Origin: Straminergon stramineum
Taxonomy: Eukaryota > Streptophyta > Bryopsida > Hypnales > Calliergonaceae
Assembly: GCA_963920665.1 (NCBI GenBank)
Contig: OY987269.1
Location: 22,880,501 to 22,944,500, forward strand
Length of the DNA stretch: 64,000 nucleotides
Direction: 5' to 3'
The notes below the pieces were generated by a model. It had not been told where the DNA came from. It did no database searches and saw only the letters and a list, made by a program, of their open reading frames with translations. Below are positions 25,262 through 37,419 of this stretch, piece after piece. The position numbers were made by a program, and so were the translations under genes. Numbering within the stretch: position 1 is the stretch's first letter; every line of letters starts with the position of its first letter.

Positions 25262-25446
25262 CACGGTCATAGGTCACAATATTTACTATAAATAGGAAGT
25301 TTTCTTCTATTTTAGGAAAAAAGATGAAAAATAAAATTGGTGGGCCATAAACCGCCCCCAAAAAAATTGGGGGGGCTCTAGGCTCATAAACTCTACGCTC
25401 ACAGCTCACAAGCTCACAGCTCCAAGCTCGCACGCTAGCGTTGTTG
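25262..25446. repeat. Right terminal/subterminal inverted repeat of the giant element
   Basis: Carries, inverted relative to the left end, ACCTATGACCGTG (25262-25274), a cluster of GCTCACA/GAGC units (25380-25433) and GCTAGC (25434-25439), ending 7 bases later at the target duplication. Confidence 0.7.
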
Positions 25447-25456
25447 GTTGTAAGAT
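25447..25456. repeat. 10-bp target-site duplication, right copy
   Basis: GTTGTAAGAT, identical to 9881-9890. Confidence 0.8.
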
Positions 25457-25532
25457 ATCTACTTATATATATGCTCAAGGTTCACATGCTTGCATTTCTA
25501 TACTCACACACTAGCATCATTGCCATACTCTC

Positions 25533-26397
25533 ATAGAAGTTTAGTGATAGGCCTTCTAAGCTTTTAGATTGTGATAATAGGCAATCATACCATCTTCTTT
25601 GCTTTGATCAATGCCAAACACTTGTAGTGATTATAGACTAGATGGTTGTGAAGGTTTACAAAAATATATTGAGGATGGTTATTAGAAGCCTTGACTGCAC
25701 TATTTGCATTGCAATCAAGAAGCCTTTATTTAGTGATGCACATAAGGTTGAGAGGTTGCAATTTATACAAGAACATTAGCATTGGAGTGAGGTTGACTGG
25801 AAAAAGTTATTTGGAGCTTCAAATTATGTTTTGAGATTGGCAACAATTCATGGTGAACTAGAGTTGGGTGTTGCACTTTTAAGAAATTCAATAGTTGTGG
25901 GTTGGTATCTACTTTCAAGTCTAGATGTACCTCTATGGTGGTGTGAGGTGGATTTTACTAGATTTGACAAGTGCCCTTTGGGTATCATGCCCCAAAATAG
26001 AAGAAGTGTACATGATTTTGTAGAAATTATTTGTGATCATACATGGAGTGACTTTTATTTTCTCCATGATTGCTCAAAGGACCTATTTCTTATAGAAGCT
26101 GGTGCTTTGGTTCATTGTACTCTTCTACTGACTTTATGGAGACAAACTTATAGTATGAAAAGTTAACATTGCTACCAAACTCCGCAAATTTGAACTCCTT
26201 AGAAAATTTGTGGAAAATCATGAAAGACCATATCCAAAATCAATCTATGCTCAAGGAAATGAATGGACTTCATTACTAAATCAATTCCAAGAGCATGATA
26301 AGGGGTATATATTGACATGCTTGAAGTTCTCATTTCAATGATGCTTCATAGAATGAATGCCATAATTAATGCTAGAGCCAAGGGGTAGACTTATTAG
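25533..26397 (+). pseudogene. Tc1/mariner transposase relic, C-terminal part
   Basis: Translation in the plus frames shows KKPLFSDAHKVERLQFIQEH, then WSEVDWKKL, then a degenerate second catalytic block (LIEAGALVHCTLLLTLWRQ, where functional proteins have an ED-x-A-P-x-H pattern), then NSANLNSLENLWKIMK, a worn version of the N/S-PDLNPIEN-W motif. A frame of 111 codons (25831-26166) covers only the middle. Stops and frameshifts make it dead. It continues the HTH fragment at 9580-9708. Confidence 0.75.
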
Positions 26398-26466
26398 ATG
26401 GTAGACCTTAAGAAATAAAAAGACTTTTATTCTTTCTAACTTTTCAACATGTAAATATTTTATATC

Positions 26467-27385
26467 TTAACCCCTAAAGGACCAAGGCCTTTTTTCTACA
26501 AAAGAAACACTCAAAATTGCTATTTTTAGAGCAAAGAGTAAAATTTGAAAATTTTATTTTTTGCACATCTAACCATATGATCTTACACCAAACTATTATG
26601 AAAATGTGTGGAAAAAATTTCAAAATTTTAACTGCATAGATTACAAGATATCTGAGTTTAAAGTGAAGAAAACAAGTTTTTCTACACATTGTGGGATTAG
26701 GTTATTTGACTTTGAACCTTCTTAACTTTAATTTTTTGCACTCAAGAGTTTTGATCTTTAAGTCCTTATGGTGGAGAATTGAGTTGAGAGTCTAGGAAAA
26801 AAGAAAATGCAAAATAAAAATTATTCTTTAAAAAATTGTTAAGTATAAGTAGGTACAAGATAGAAGGAAATTCTAAATTATTAATATCTCTAAGATGGAA
26901 TTAAAATGCACCGATCCCAATGATGAGATTTTTCTAGAGAGAAAATGAAACTATATGGACCTTTTTCTTTTCAAATTGTAAAAATTGCACTCATAAATGA
27001 ATCCTACAAGTTATTTTTTCAAGAAGATGCTCTCATTGCCCCCAAAACAAGATTGTCTATAACTTTCTCATAACAAATCCAAATGCAATGAATCAAAGCT
27101 TTCCGTGTAGAAAAAAATATAATCTATAAGTGAAATAAATAAAAAATAAAAACATTCAAATTTTTGAAACCTTTTTTGGTTGCCCCTTCTCCCCTGTTTT
27201 GAGCCTATTTGGGCATCACTTTTGTTCCTAGGCACCAAATGAAAAAAAATTATATTCCCATGAAGCTAATCAATTTTTCTATCTTCACAAAAAGTTTCAA
27301 AAAATCAGGACAAAAATTGAGACTGTAGGTACTTGCCCGAAATCTCATTTGTCCCCGAAAGGCACAATGGTCCTTTAGGCGTTAA
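26467..27385. mobile_element. TTAA-flanked piggyBac-like MITE, copy D
   Basis: The cleanest copy: TTAA-CCCCTAAAGGACCA on the left, TGGTCCTTTAGGCG-TTAA on the right, 919 bp. It is non-coding. The left part is homologous to copy H at 53805 (shared CCAAGGCCTTTTTTC) and to copy C. Confidence 0.85.
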
Positions 27386-28347
27386 AAATAGAATACTTGA
27401 TATTTTTTTAAATATTCTATAATTTCTAATTTGAGTGGATATTTTAGTGAGTAGCAACAATTTGAAATCTTTGATTTGCATATATTTATAGCTTTGAAGG
27501 ACAATGTATATTAACTTATTGAAAGTGATAGTAGTAGAAGATGAAGACCTTCAAATGTATAGTATTATGAAGCTTAAAGAGTTATTGCAAAAAAATAATG
27601 AAAAAATGGCAAAGTAAATGCTACTTTTCAAATGAATTTCATAAAACAACATATTACTATGAAAGTGCTAGTATTTATTAAATTACAAACAATTTTGAAA
27701 CCATAAAGAAACAATGTAAAATAAAGATAAAAACATGATCAAAAGAAAAGTTAGAAAATGAAAACTTGTTATTATAAACACTAAGTATAGCCCTATGTCA
27801 TTGACCCATAACTCAAAAATCCATATGGCCCAACACCAAGAAACAAAATTTGTAAACCCCTCCTTGTAAGAAGCTTTTTAACAATCCCATAATAGTGATC
27901 TGGCAAGAGATCTCACCATATCAAACAAAACAAACATGATACCTAAATATAGTAAAAAATCAAGCTAATTTTATATATGGATTACATCTATATCAGAAAT
28001 ATAGAAGACAATTCAATGCAATTAATTCTAGAAAAACTTATGAAGTTCCATTGCAAATGCTATTGAAGATGAACCACTCTAGTACCAATACAATATTATG
28101 TTTGAAACCATTGCAAAGTTATTCAAATGAAAATTATAGGCACTACAAAATCATTACAAGACTATTGCTACTTCTATACTCTGTTATAGTAAATTTGATC
28201 TATTTGTTGGAAGCAGTAAAAGGGTTGGGTTCCAAACCTTGCATTTCTCAAATGTTATTGGCTATAGTGGAGGCAATTTTTTAGAGGTGTCATTTGATGT
28301 CATCTAGGACGCATTTCACTAAGTTGCAAGACTCCTCCCCCACTACC
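27386..28347. other. Intergenic DNA downstream of R2
   Basis: AT-rich, no recognisable gene or repeat. A plus frame at 28051-28284 has no domain and is probably chance. Confidence 0.5.
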
Positions 28348-30369
28348 TTACCCTGAACTCCTTCTCGAGGACTCAACATTGACTGACGAGGCCGACAATC
28401 CATCTTCTAATTCTTCTTTCACAGAGGTGAGCTCACTATTGTTGCTCCCAAAAGCTAGCAAGTATAAGTTGTCAAAATCCTCTGAATTTGAAGTCCCAAA
28501 ATTTGAAGACTTACGCACTACCACCACCTCCGAGTGTGTATCATTTTCCAACATGGTCACCACCTGGGCTATGGTAGGCCGTTGCTCAGCTTCTTGTTGT
28601 GAGCATAGTAATGCAATGTTGATGAGGCATTGCATTTTGGGCATCTCATCATCTTGCAAGATCAAGGTAGGATCTACTAACTCCATCAGTCGGCCCTCCT
28701 TGTGGAGTATCCAAGCCTGCCACAAAGTCACATGAATTCAATTGTTGATTGACAAGAAACTTGTTAAACCATATACAAAGTATATATCTTATCTTACTTC
28801 CTACACATTAAGTGGATATCACAACCCCATATACATATATAATTATATATACAATGGTTACAAGACACTTGTCAATTATCTTTGATTGACTAGATTCTTA
28901 CTTTCAACATATTGGATGACACATGCCTAGGTGCACATATACAATGGCTAGAATATTATCAATCACCATAAGAAACCATGCAATGAGAATTATGTCTAAG
29001 AAAGCCATGTCTATACCACGTCATGTGATTGTATACTAGATAGAAAATGAAGCTGGAGGAAAGGTATAGTGTAGTACCCATTTAGAGAGATACACTTCTT
29101 CAAGTGGCCTTGTCTTATCTATGTTTTGTCGACCAATCAAAACCTCCAAACACAAAATACCAAAGCTAAAGACATCAACTTTGTCACTCAATTGGCCAAG
29201 TGATGCATACTCAGGTGCCAAATAACCCCTGTATTCAACACGAATGCTACATTTGTTAGAAATCATGAACTCTCATTATATGAATCAACTTCTATTAATC
29301 TTACAAATAAGCACTCTTATTTTGATCAGTCAAATTCATTCAATCTCTAAAGGACAAAGAAAAGTGTGTTATACAACAAATATGACAACTTTCCAAGTGA
29401 ACATACAAACATACAAGGAGGTAATGATTAAAGATATATCTAAGGGGAAAGCTTATGCTACAACTCACTGTGTTCTAGCAACATTAAGTGTCATAATATG
29501 GCTTTTTTCATCTGGAAAGAGCAAAGCTAAGCCAAAATCTGCAATTTTTGGTTCAAAGTTCTTGTCCAATAAGATGTTGCTCGCTTTTATATCTCTATGA
29601 ATGATCCTAGGATGAGCCAAGGAATGTAAGTAATGTAAGCCACGAGCAACTCCGAGGCAAATGTTTAGACGAACAACCCAACCCAAGGGCATCTTGTGTC
29701 CACCTCCTGTAAGAGATGGAATCTTTGTGAGCTTTGATAAAGCTCAACAATTTCAATATGCATTTTTTTATTGAACACAAATCTAGATAGCTCAGGAATC
29801 AAAATCATAACATTCTTGAACAATCTTACAAGGTCCTTCTATGACCAAGAATAGAAGCCCAAATTCTCCTCCTAACTATTCACCAAACAAACTTGGAGTT
29901 GGGCCATTAGCTCTTAAGTATTCCTTTGTCATTGAAGTTTAAATTAGAGAAATCCCTTGAATAAAAGATGAGCCTTTAAGAACAATAGAATATAGAAAGT
30001 GATCTTACAACAATGATAAAAAAAATATGACCCCACAAAATAGGAATTAAATGTATCTTATAGGAAAATGGTTAAAAGAATTTGGACTAATAGTTAGAAA
30101 AAGAAACTCACGAAGTAGAACTTGGTTGATATCGTAGTTATCCACATACTCAGAAACCAACAACCTTTGGTGTTCACGAAGGCAACATCCTTTCAAATTC
30201 ACAAGGTTTTTGTGTTTCATTCCGGTAATCAAGACAACTTCATTAAGAAAGTCACCTATACCCTTTGTGTTTTTGGCAAATAGTTGCTTCACAGCCACCA
30301 TACTTTTATTTGGAAATATACCCTGCAAGAAGTGAGCATGTGCATATCATTACTTAAATGGGGAATTTC

Positions 30370-30562
30370 GTTAAAATAATGCCATTCTACAACTTTGGCA
30401 CTTTTATGGTTTAGACCGCATAGTCAAAAATTTATACCTATCGTAGTTGGCACTTTTATAGTTTAGACCTCGCAATTTGAAATGTATACCTATTCTAGAT
30501 TTCACTTTTGTGGTGTAGACCACGTAGTCTGAAAATGGTGTATGGAATGTAGCCATTTTAAC
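30370..30562. mobile_element. Small TTAA-bounded insertion made of three ~54-bp repeats
   Basis: Present in R2 but not at the matching R1 intron site (about 56216). Three imperfect units contain CACTTTTATGGTTTAGACC-like blocks (about 30395, 30450, 30505). The ends are loosely inverted (GTTAAAATAATGCCATTC and, reversed, GTTAAAATGGCTACATTC) with TTAA on each side. Confidence 0.6.
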
Positions 30563-30724
30563 CGTATTCATTGTTTAAAAAATCAATTGTAGCTACAAGG
30601 GAATCATTTTTCTCCTCAACTAAAAGGGTTTGTAGTTTAGCTCATGGAAAAGAACAAAAATGCCTAATGCACTTTCAAGACTTGTGAGGTGATGATATAA
30701 TAACTTGGCTTCCAACTTTATCCT

Positions 30725-31160
30725 TTAAACGCCTCAAAGTGAATTTTAGGACAATGGACAAAATTAATAGAGTCCCTTAATTTCCAACCAATACATATTT
30801 TCAATTTATCCAAATTTTCCTTGATTCATGCATTTTATTGACTTGTACTAGTAGTCTATAAAAAAAACCCTATAAGCATGTCAAATTATAAATTATGTCT
30901 TTACTAGATCAAATATTTATCCTCCCAAAAGTAACGCCACAAATTAATTCTTTGACTCTCTTTCAACTAACCCTATTTATGAATTTACATTTAAAAATCC
31001 ATTGCAATGTTTTTATTTACAAATAAAAGTGATAGCAATTGTAAATCTTATTATATAGATGTAACTCAAAATTCAAAACCTTTAACTATTTTTCATGTAT
31101 CAATTCCACATTATTTCTCCAAGTTATTAATCATGAGTCTAGACACTCATTTAGGGTTGA
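30725..31160. mobile_element. Degenerate TTAA-family element in R2 (same site as in R1)
   Basis: Left TTAA-ACGCCTCAAAG, right CATTTAGGG-TTGA. It occupies the same intron position as 56375-56845 in R1 and is alignable to it, so it was inserted before the duplication. Confidence 0.5.
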
Positions 31161-33409
31161 AAACTAACCGATTATGTCAAGGTAGTTTTTCCACTTGCAT
31201 TGCAAAAGATAAGTCTTGGTAATAAGGTAGAAGGCTCGAACTCAATTCGGGCATTAAGAACCGTCCCTACGAAAGCTCTGAAATGGACATTAACTGGTCT
31301 TTAAATCAACCTCTATAGTCATTTGAATGGATTGAGGAAAAAAGGATAATTTCTTGCCAGAGTCAATCATTATCCTTGCTTTATCCATTTCTCTTTATGA
31401 CTTCAAGTGAACAATTTATGGAAGACCTAGTGACATAAATAGCGACCTTTGACATAACTTGTTTGAAAATTCATAAATAATTCAATAATGCTTCAAAAAA
31501 TATGAAACCACTTGTGTTAAATTCTACATCTATTTCTCTTCGTCTGAAAAATTAGATAAAAATATTCCCATGAAAAGGAATACATGAAAAAGGTGGACCA
31601 GCCCTTAGATGAACGATTTATGAGCCTTCTACCTTAGTGTATTACCATGTATACAGCTCCATAGCCGCCTTCACCCAGCTTCATGTCTGGATGAAAGTCC
31701 CGCGTGGCAGCTCGAAGTTCGTTGTATGAATATATTGTAGGCTTGACGTCAAACTCTTCAAATTCTGCAGTTCACATCATTAGGCATGTTCTACTTACTC
31801 CACAACATTATTAGAGTATGCTAATCCACTTTGAAAGTAACCTCGTCTGCAATCCTATCTTGAAATCTTGAATCAAACCATGCATACCCAAACCAATTTA
31901 TCATAAGAGTTCATACACTTACTTTACTGAACCTGAAGGAGATACCGTTTATATCTTTGGGCTCTATAGAGAACCGCAGAAACAACAACTATGATTATGA
32001 AGAATACCGATAATATGCTGGCAACCGTTGCTATTAAAATAACCTTCTTGCTGCTCATAGAATCTGAAACAAAATGCCCTTGTTAGAACACATCAAAGAG
32101 AAAGCGTTCAGAGAATAATGAGAATGCGATGAAATGCCACGTAAGTTGAGAGGAACTCTTGACTCAACTTTTACCTTGATTTTTGCAGTACTGTTCACAA
32201 AAACATCTCGTACCATCATCGGCATTCTTTCGGCAATATGGATTGCCTTGCAGCCTGTGCAAGCAAAAAATAACATTATAAATAGACAAGGCAAATGAGA
32301 GTTCTTAGTTGAAAAAACTTCAGAGCCAAATTAATTGCTAAGCTACAGGAGTAGCACCTGAGGCATTTTGCTGTACTAACACTTTGCTCCACAAGCACCT
32401 CAAAATTAGTAATCTTTCAAAAGGTGTGAAATCAATGAAGTCTTGAAACATTTAACCCATTGGGTGTCTGGATTCACCTAATCAGTGTCGTGATATTTTC
32501 AATGGTTCCGTCAGTGTAAATCACTTCGGTAATATCGTTGCCCATAATTGACAATGTCCCGAGCCCTCCAGATCCATTCCCCAACTGAGTGTGAACTAAC
32601 CCAGATGCAATAAGTCGAGTGATGTCGAGAGTTCCACTAATGCCAGTGTTATCGAGGTACCTGTCACATCCATCCACAAATCGAGCAAATGAATCTCAAA
32701 CTTGATGCCATGTAGAATGCAGTTGTCACTCTTTCCTGTTGAATGAAACAATTCTAAGTGAGTTTTGTGATTCAAAAATTAGAGAACTGAACTCACAGTT
32801 CCTTAAGGGAGGTCAGATCCGAGCCGGTCCAGCCAGTGACAGATCCTGTCAATTGATTGCCGGACAGGTCCAGTATAGAAAGGGTGCTGGTGGTGCTGGT
32901 GTTAACATATGAGGTCAATGGGAAATTCCCTGTAAGATTGTTATAGGCCAATTTCCTGCAGTATGTAGTCTATTCATATAAGCACCAGATGTTCTCAGGA
33001 ACAAGTTTGCACTGCAATTTCAGCAGAGCTTGACTTTAAAAAAGAATGAATTTCAGAGAAGCAGTAAGATAAATGATTAACTCTTTTTGAATGAAAATTT
33101 CTCATGCCTTAAAATCATGCAATAAATAAGTTGCATGAAGTAGTGCATCAGTCAGGGTCAAACGTACAGAGTGTATAAATTGGGGAGCATCTTCAAATCA
33201 GGTAGAGAACCAGTGAAGCTATTGTTGGACAGTACCCTGTGAATGGCAATGACTGGTCTTCTGTTAGGGAGATTTTAATTGTTGAGACTTGGCATACATG
33301 CATATATAACGAGAAACAAAAATGGAGTTAATAAGGAAGCACTACAAACAACATGCCACGTGGAAGATCAATCAACTGAATGTACCTAGGGGTCATTGCA
33401 AGAAACACC

Positions 33410-35739
33410 AGTCCTATTTTCTATCATAATGAGAGTGATGCTTTTGTTATTTGCTATAACTTTTGAAGCACAAATCCAATGAATATGAGATTTCTATGGA
33501 ATATGTCTAACTTGATGGTAATAAGATCCCTTATTTTTTAGAAATTAAAAAAAATCATTTTGTATTTAAAAATGATTTTTGTTAGTTTGTCACAAAGTAC
33601 AGTTTAGGGGTTTTCACTATGTTAGGAGTCCCCATATTTTATGATCTAGAGTTGAAATTTTCATGATCTATGTGTATATTAGGAAAACATGTATCTACCA
33701 AAGAAAATTTGAAAATCTATTATTTTATGTCCTCCATATGAGTGCAAACATCACTCCCATTATGTACAATTTTTGAACATTGAAGATGGTTCTAATATCA
33801 TTCTTTTATTGAAATCTCATCTTTATCAACTCTTCCCAAATGGAAAATTTTTAATTTAACAAGACGTATGGGCCCTTAAGAATCTCCTTCAAAAACATGT
33901 ATTGAAAAAAGTTTAATCTACTATAAAGATAATTGTTTTTTAATTAGTAGTCTTTACTCTTTACCTAAAAAAATTGAAAATAACTATATGCATGCAACAA
34001 TGTACATAGACTATCTGTAAACTATTTGTAATGAATGCTTAATGTCTAGATCTTTTTGGATGAGGTGGAATCTCAACATCTTCTTATAGGTAGCAAAAGG
34101 TTGAAGTAGCTAATGTAGTGTTGTCGTCTCTAGTGTAGGTTTAGTTGTAGAATCCTTCATTTCTTGAATTAAAATTTGTGTGTGTTTGAAGGATAGATCC
34201 TTCCAATCATCATCATGTAACTTGAATATTTCATAAAATTGAATGCACACAAATGAAAAGTTGCTTTCAATGGTGAATGCTAAACGACATCCAACCACAT
34301 TCCATAATATGATTCAGGAGTAGAATGGGATTCTACAATCCATCTCTCACAATTGCCCAAAACTACTTGAAAAATCCTCAAAACCTAGGCTTTATGAAGA
34401 ACCACCTGTTTTTGCCAATTTTGAACCTCTTCCAAAACTACTCTCGCCCCCTACCATCATCAAACCACCAATCACTTCATAACTTTTATAGTTGCATTTT
34501 TGGATATCTTAGAGAGTACAGACAACCACATTTCATTTGAGAAAAAGGTAACAATGTATTAAACATGCTATAAAAATGACATTGAAATTCCATGGAAAAA
34601 ATTGCTCATCAATAGTAGAGTAAGATTGCTAGATACAAATAAGGACTCCTTATCAAATGTGGGAGAAGTGAATAATGAATACCTTTCTCGCTTCAAAGAG
34701 GAAGGCATTGCAGGTTATTGGAAAGGAAATATTTCACAAGTTTGTGTTCGAAGAAGAGTTTTAGTTGAACTTTGTCATATTAATTACTTCTGGGTTAGTT
34801 TATGTCTTCTATGTTTCAAATTAGGAATGCCTATGATTTTCTGTTGAATCTTAATATCTTCTATTGGCAAGTTGGGCCTTAGTTCCCACCTACACAAACG
34901 AAAGAAAGTAATGTAATCCACATTATTAGATCTATTCCACAAAAACCAACTAAAATTATGAGGTCCTCGTAAGTCTCACATCCTAATATCATTCATTCAC
35001 TCAAAAAAGGTGTCCAATGAAATGTCACTTCTTTGAGCTCCACCTAGACTTCACGAAGCGTGATCATCCACTACTATATAGATACCCAACATAATCTCCT
35101 TGGAAGTGTCCAATAGACGACACTTTCAAATATCTCCTCAGCTAATCCTTTATAGGCCTTCAAACTTTGCAAACTCTTCAAGAAGTTGTTGGCTAACCCC
35201 ACATGCATCAACTGCACAGAATCCAGAACCATATATCGTTTTGTTAAAATAGTGCGCAGGTATAAATGAAAATTATTGAGCATACATTCCACCTCCTGTT
35301 GAATACCATCTGCTTCCTATTGAGCACAAGACAAAAACCATGAAGCTTAAATTTGGTACTCGTGGTCACTTAGGGGTTTACACAAATAAAAAAACTCATC
35401 TAGCTCCCCACACACATCACATTGATCCCCTCGAGCATCTTCCTAACCACAACGAGAAGTTGGACATGTACCCTCCACAAATCTGTCAGATTAAAACCGG
35501 TTGCAAGTGGTGCAAAATGGCTGCATAAATCCAAACCACAAGACATGAGATGCTGCATAACACATTATGCATATCATTGACACGTGTCACCTCCCCAAAT
35601 CAGTCTTTTTTATGCAACCCTAAGAAATCTCTTCTAAATACTCTTAGCTAAATGGTGATTGCTCCTAGCCCTAGAACTGATTTCACCAGACAAAAAATAT
35701 AACCATTGCAGTGGTTGAACATTTGAGAGGTTGAAAAAA
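33410..35739. other. Left interior of the Pack-type element
   Basis: AT-rich. Minus frames at 34110-34298 and 35074-35292 and plus frames at 34325-34540, 34602-34847 and 35340-35528 have no domain I recognise. Confidence 0.4.
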
Positions 35740-35772
35740 TTAGATCTCAAATAGAAGCTTGAGCTCACAAAC

Positions 35773-36290
35773 TTGAATGATGGTATTTTCGTTCAATTGA
35801 TTCTTCTCATACAAAGGCAAGAAAATAGATTGAGCCATCGTAGTCTGTTGAGGTGTGACAGTCCATCCAAATTTATCAAAGTTGATATCAAACCATTCGG
35901 AAATGTCTTTATGAATAGCATGGTATCTATAGCACAAATATACAAAAATGAGTTGATAAACCCTAACAAACAATCACCTTCATGAATAGTGTGGTATCCA
36001 CAACAAAGACATACAAATTCAGACATTGAACCCTAATAACCTCAAAAATGCCAGGAACTCTATCAAAACACAAGAAACGCACATGGAACTATCAAATCAG
36101 CTTGAGAAAGCTCAAACTCTAAACCCGATTGAAAATCCTTACTTGTCACGAATTTGGCGCGGTATAAGCCCCTTCTCCATAGCCTTGGTCTCGGTGGTAG
36201 TTCCATACTCATTCGTTCCCCAAATATTGATAACATTGTAATTTTGTTTCCGACAGTAACGAGTGTATACGTCGGCACTGAATAGTACAC
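35773..36290 (-). pseudogene. Captured methionyl-tRNA synthetase fragment (two exons)
   Basis: Exon 36290-36143 begins after an AG acceptor and reads GVLFSADVYTRYCRKQ..., then WGTNEYGTTTETKAMEKG; it ends in phase 2 at GTAAGG. Exon 35926-35773 begins with the completing base and reads YHAIHKDISEWFDINFDKF. These match the conserved plant/animal cytosolic MetRS segment just after the HIGH motif (CGTDEYGTATETKA type). The HIGH-motif exon upstream and the KMSKS region downstream are missing, so it cannot be an active synthetase. A partial second copy of the second exon start (YHTIHEG frame) lies at about 35970-36008. Confidence 0.82.
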
Positions 36291-36947
36291 CTACAAGCAA
36301 ATTTTCAACTCAATCAAATTCTAGAAATAAATTGATTCAGCTCAGCTAACTAAAGCTCAGAGTTCAAATTCTTCTGCCTATAGACAAAAACGAAGAAGAT
36401 CGCGACACAGACTTGGTGACATTTGCAACAATATCTAGCACTACTCCTGTAACACTGACACCAATGTATTCTTGATCTGAGCAACAAAAAAGCTCAAAGT
36501 TGAGATCGCTCCAAGTAAAATACTTCAATTTCCGCAATTCTACCAAATAGATTACAGTCCATGACCTCAACTTGGATGGGATGTTTCAACTCTTTGATCT
36601 ATGTAGCATATCGTAATTCAAAGTTGAGATGCTATTAGACTAGCATTGAAGAGGCAAATGTCCAACATGACAAAACCTGCTAGCAAGTCTCAAGTTGGTG
36701 AAGTTTTTTGCAGCTTTTCTTGCAAAGAGGATAGGATTGCTGCTCAATGACTTCCCAATCACAACCAACTCAAATAATATAATCCAATAATGGAACTCTA
36801 TATTTTTAGTGCTGAATTAAGCTAAATTAGACCTTTCCAACCTATTGCAGATAGGCAATTCTGTTGTTTTTGTCGCCATTACAACTTTATCTTCGCCATA
36901 ATCTAAAGAATGATCAACAATTGATAATCCGTTCAAACATCTTTTGC

Positions 36948-37244
36948 TTAAGAAGCTATCAACACAACAGTCTCCCCTACAGAACCTTCTGATCTGTCAA
37001 TACACACACTTCCACTACTTGAAGCTCCATTCACACCATAATCAAAATTCGACTTGATATCCGCATTTCTGACTCCCACCAATGAGTTGCGCCACTTCAT
37101 TATTCTGTGTGGTAACCCTCCCACTGCTTGTTTCTGATTCTTCTTTTTATGCAAGGAATGCTCGGGGTTTATAGTAGTGAATTCAACGGATGCTGGATCC
37201 CTATGTTCAAGCAACCATTGGGATATGGCATGTTGACTCAACAT
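36948..37244 (-). CDS. Unidentified 98-codon frame in the Pack-type element
   Basis: Reads MLSQHAISQWLLEHRDPAS... with a basic stretch KKKNQKQ and a Ser-rich end. Composition is protein-like and better than neighbouring frames, so it may be another captured exon. I do not recognise the family. Confidence 0.3.
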   Translation of the reverse strand: MLSQHAISQWLLEHRDPASVEFTTINPEHSLHKKKNQKQAVGGLPHRIMKWRNSLVGVRNADIKSNFDYGVNGASSSGSVCIDRSEGSVGETVVLIAS

Positions 37245-37419
37245 TTAAATCTGATTTACTAAGTTTCAAATAATCAAATGTCTTGAGATCTAGAAAATAG
37301 TTCGTTGAATCCTTCGCGTAGGAATGTCTGTCAGTGCTGCGGTGGAAAGGAAGAATGAGAAAAACAACTATTGAGTGGTTGGACTAAACACTGCATAGGT
37401 TTACTATGTATTGTGTAAG

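Larger units (their letters stand above)
9891..25446. mobile_element. Giant (15.6 kb) Mutator-like element carrying a ParB-methyltransferase gene
   Basis: An exact 10-bp direct repeat flanks this span. Left end: CAGGGTTGCTAGCACATGAG. Right end, reversed: CAACAACGCTAGCGTGCGAG. GCTAGC starts 7 bases from each end. Both ends carry clusters of GAGC/GTGAG motifs in opposite orientation and share an inverted 13-mer ACCTATGACCGTG (9975-9987, reversed at 25262-25274). Inside are two outward-facing gene relics: a minus-strand ParB-methyltransferase gene and a plus-strand MULE-type transposase. The transposase type, target-duplication length and termini agree with Mutator-like ancestry. Alternative: a host gene pair bracketed by chance repeats, which I consider unlikely given the exact duplication. 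Confidence 0.75.
9719..25522. mobile_element. Older small MULE-like element, now split by the giant element
   Basis: The pieces 9719-9890 and 25447-25522 look like the two ends of a roughly 240-bp non-autonomous element. The left end is AAGGGTTGCTATTATGTGAG; the right end, reversed, is CAATGATGCTAGTGTGTGAG. In both the GCTA core begins 7 bases from the end, exactly as in the giant element inserted within it. The flanking 10-bp repeats are diverged, which suggests it is the older insertion. Confidence 0.5.
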
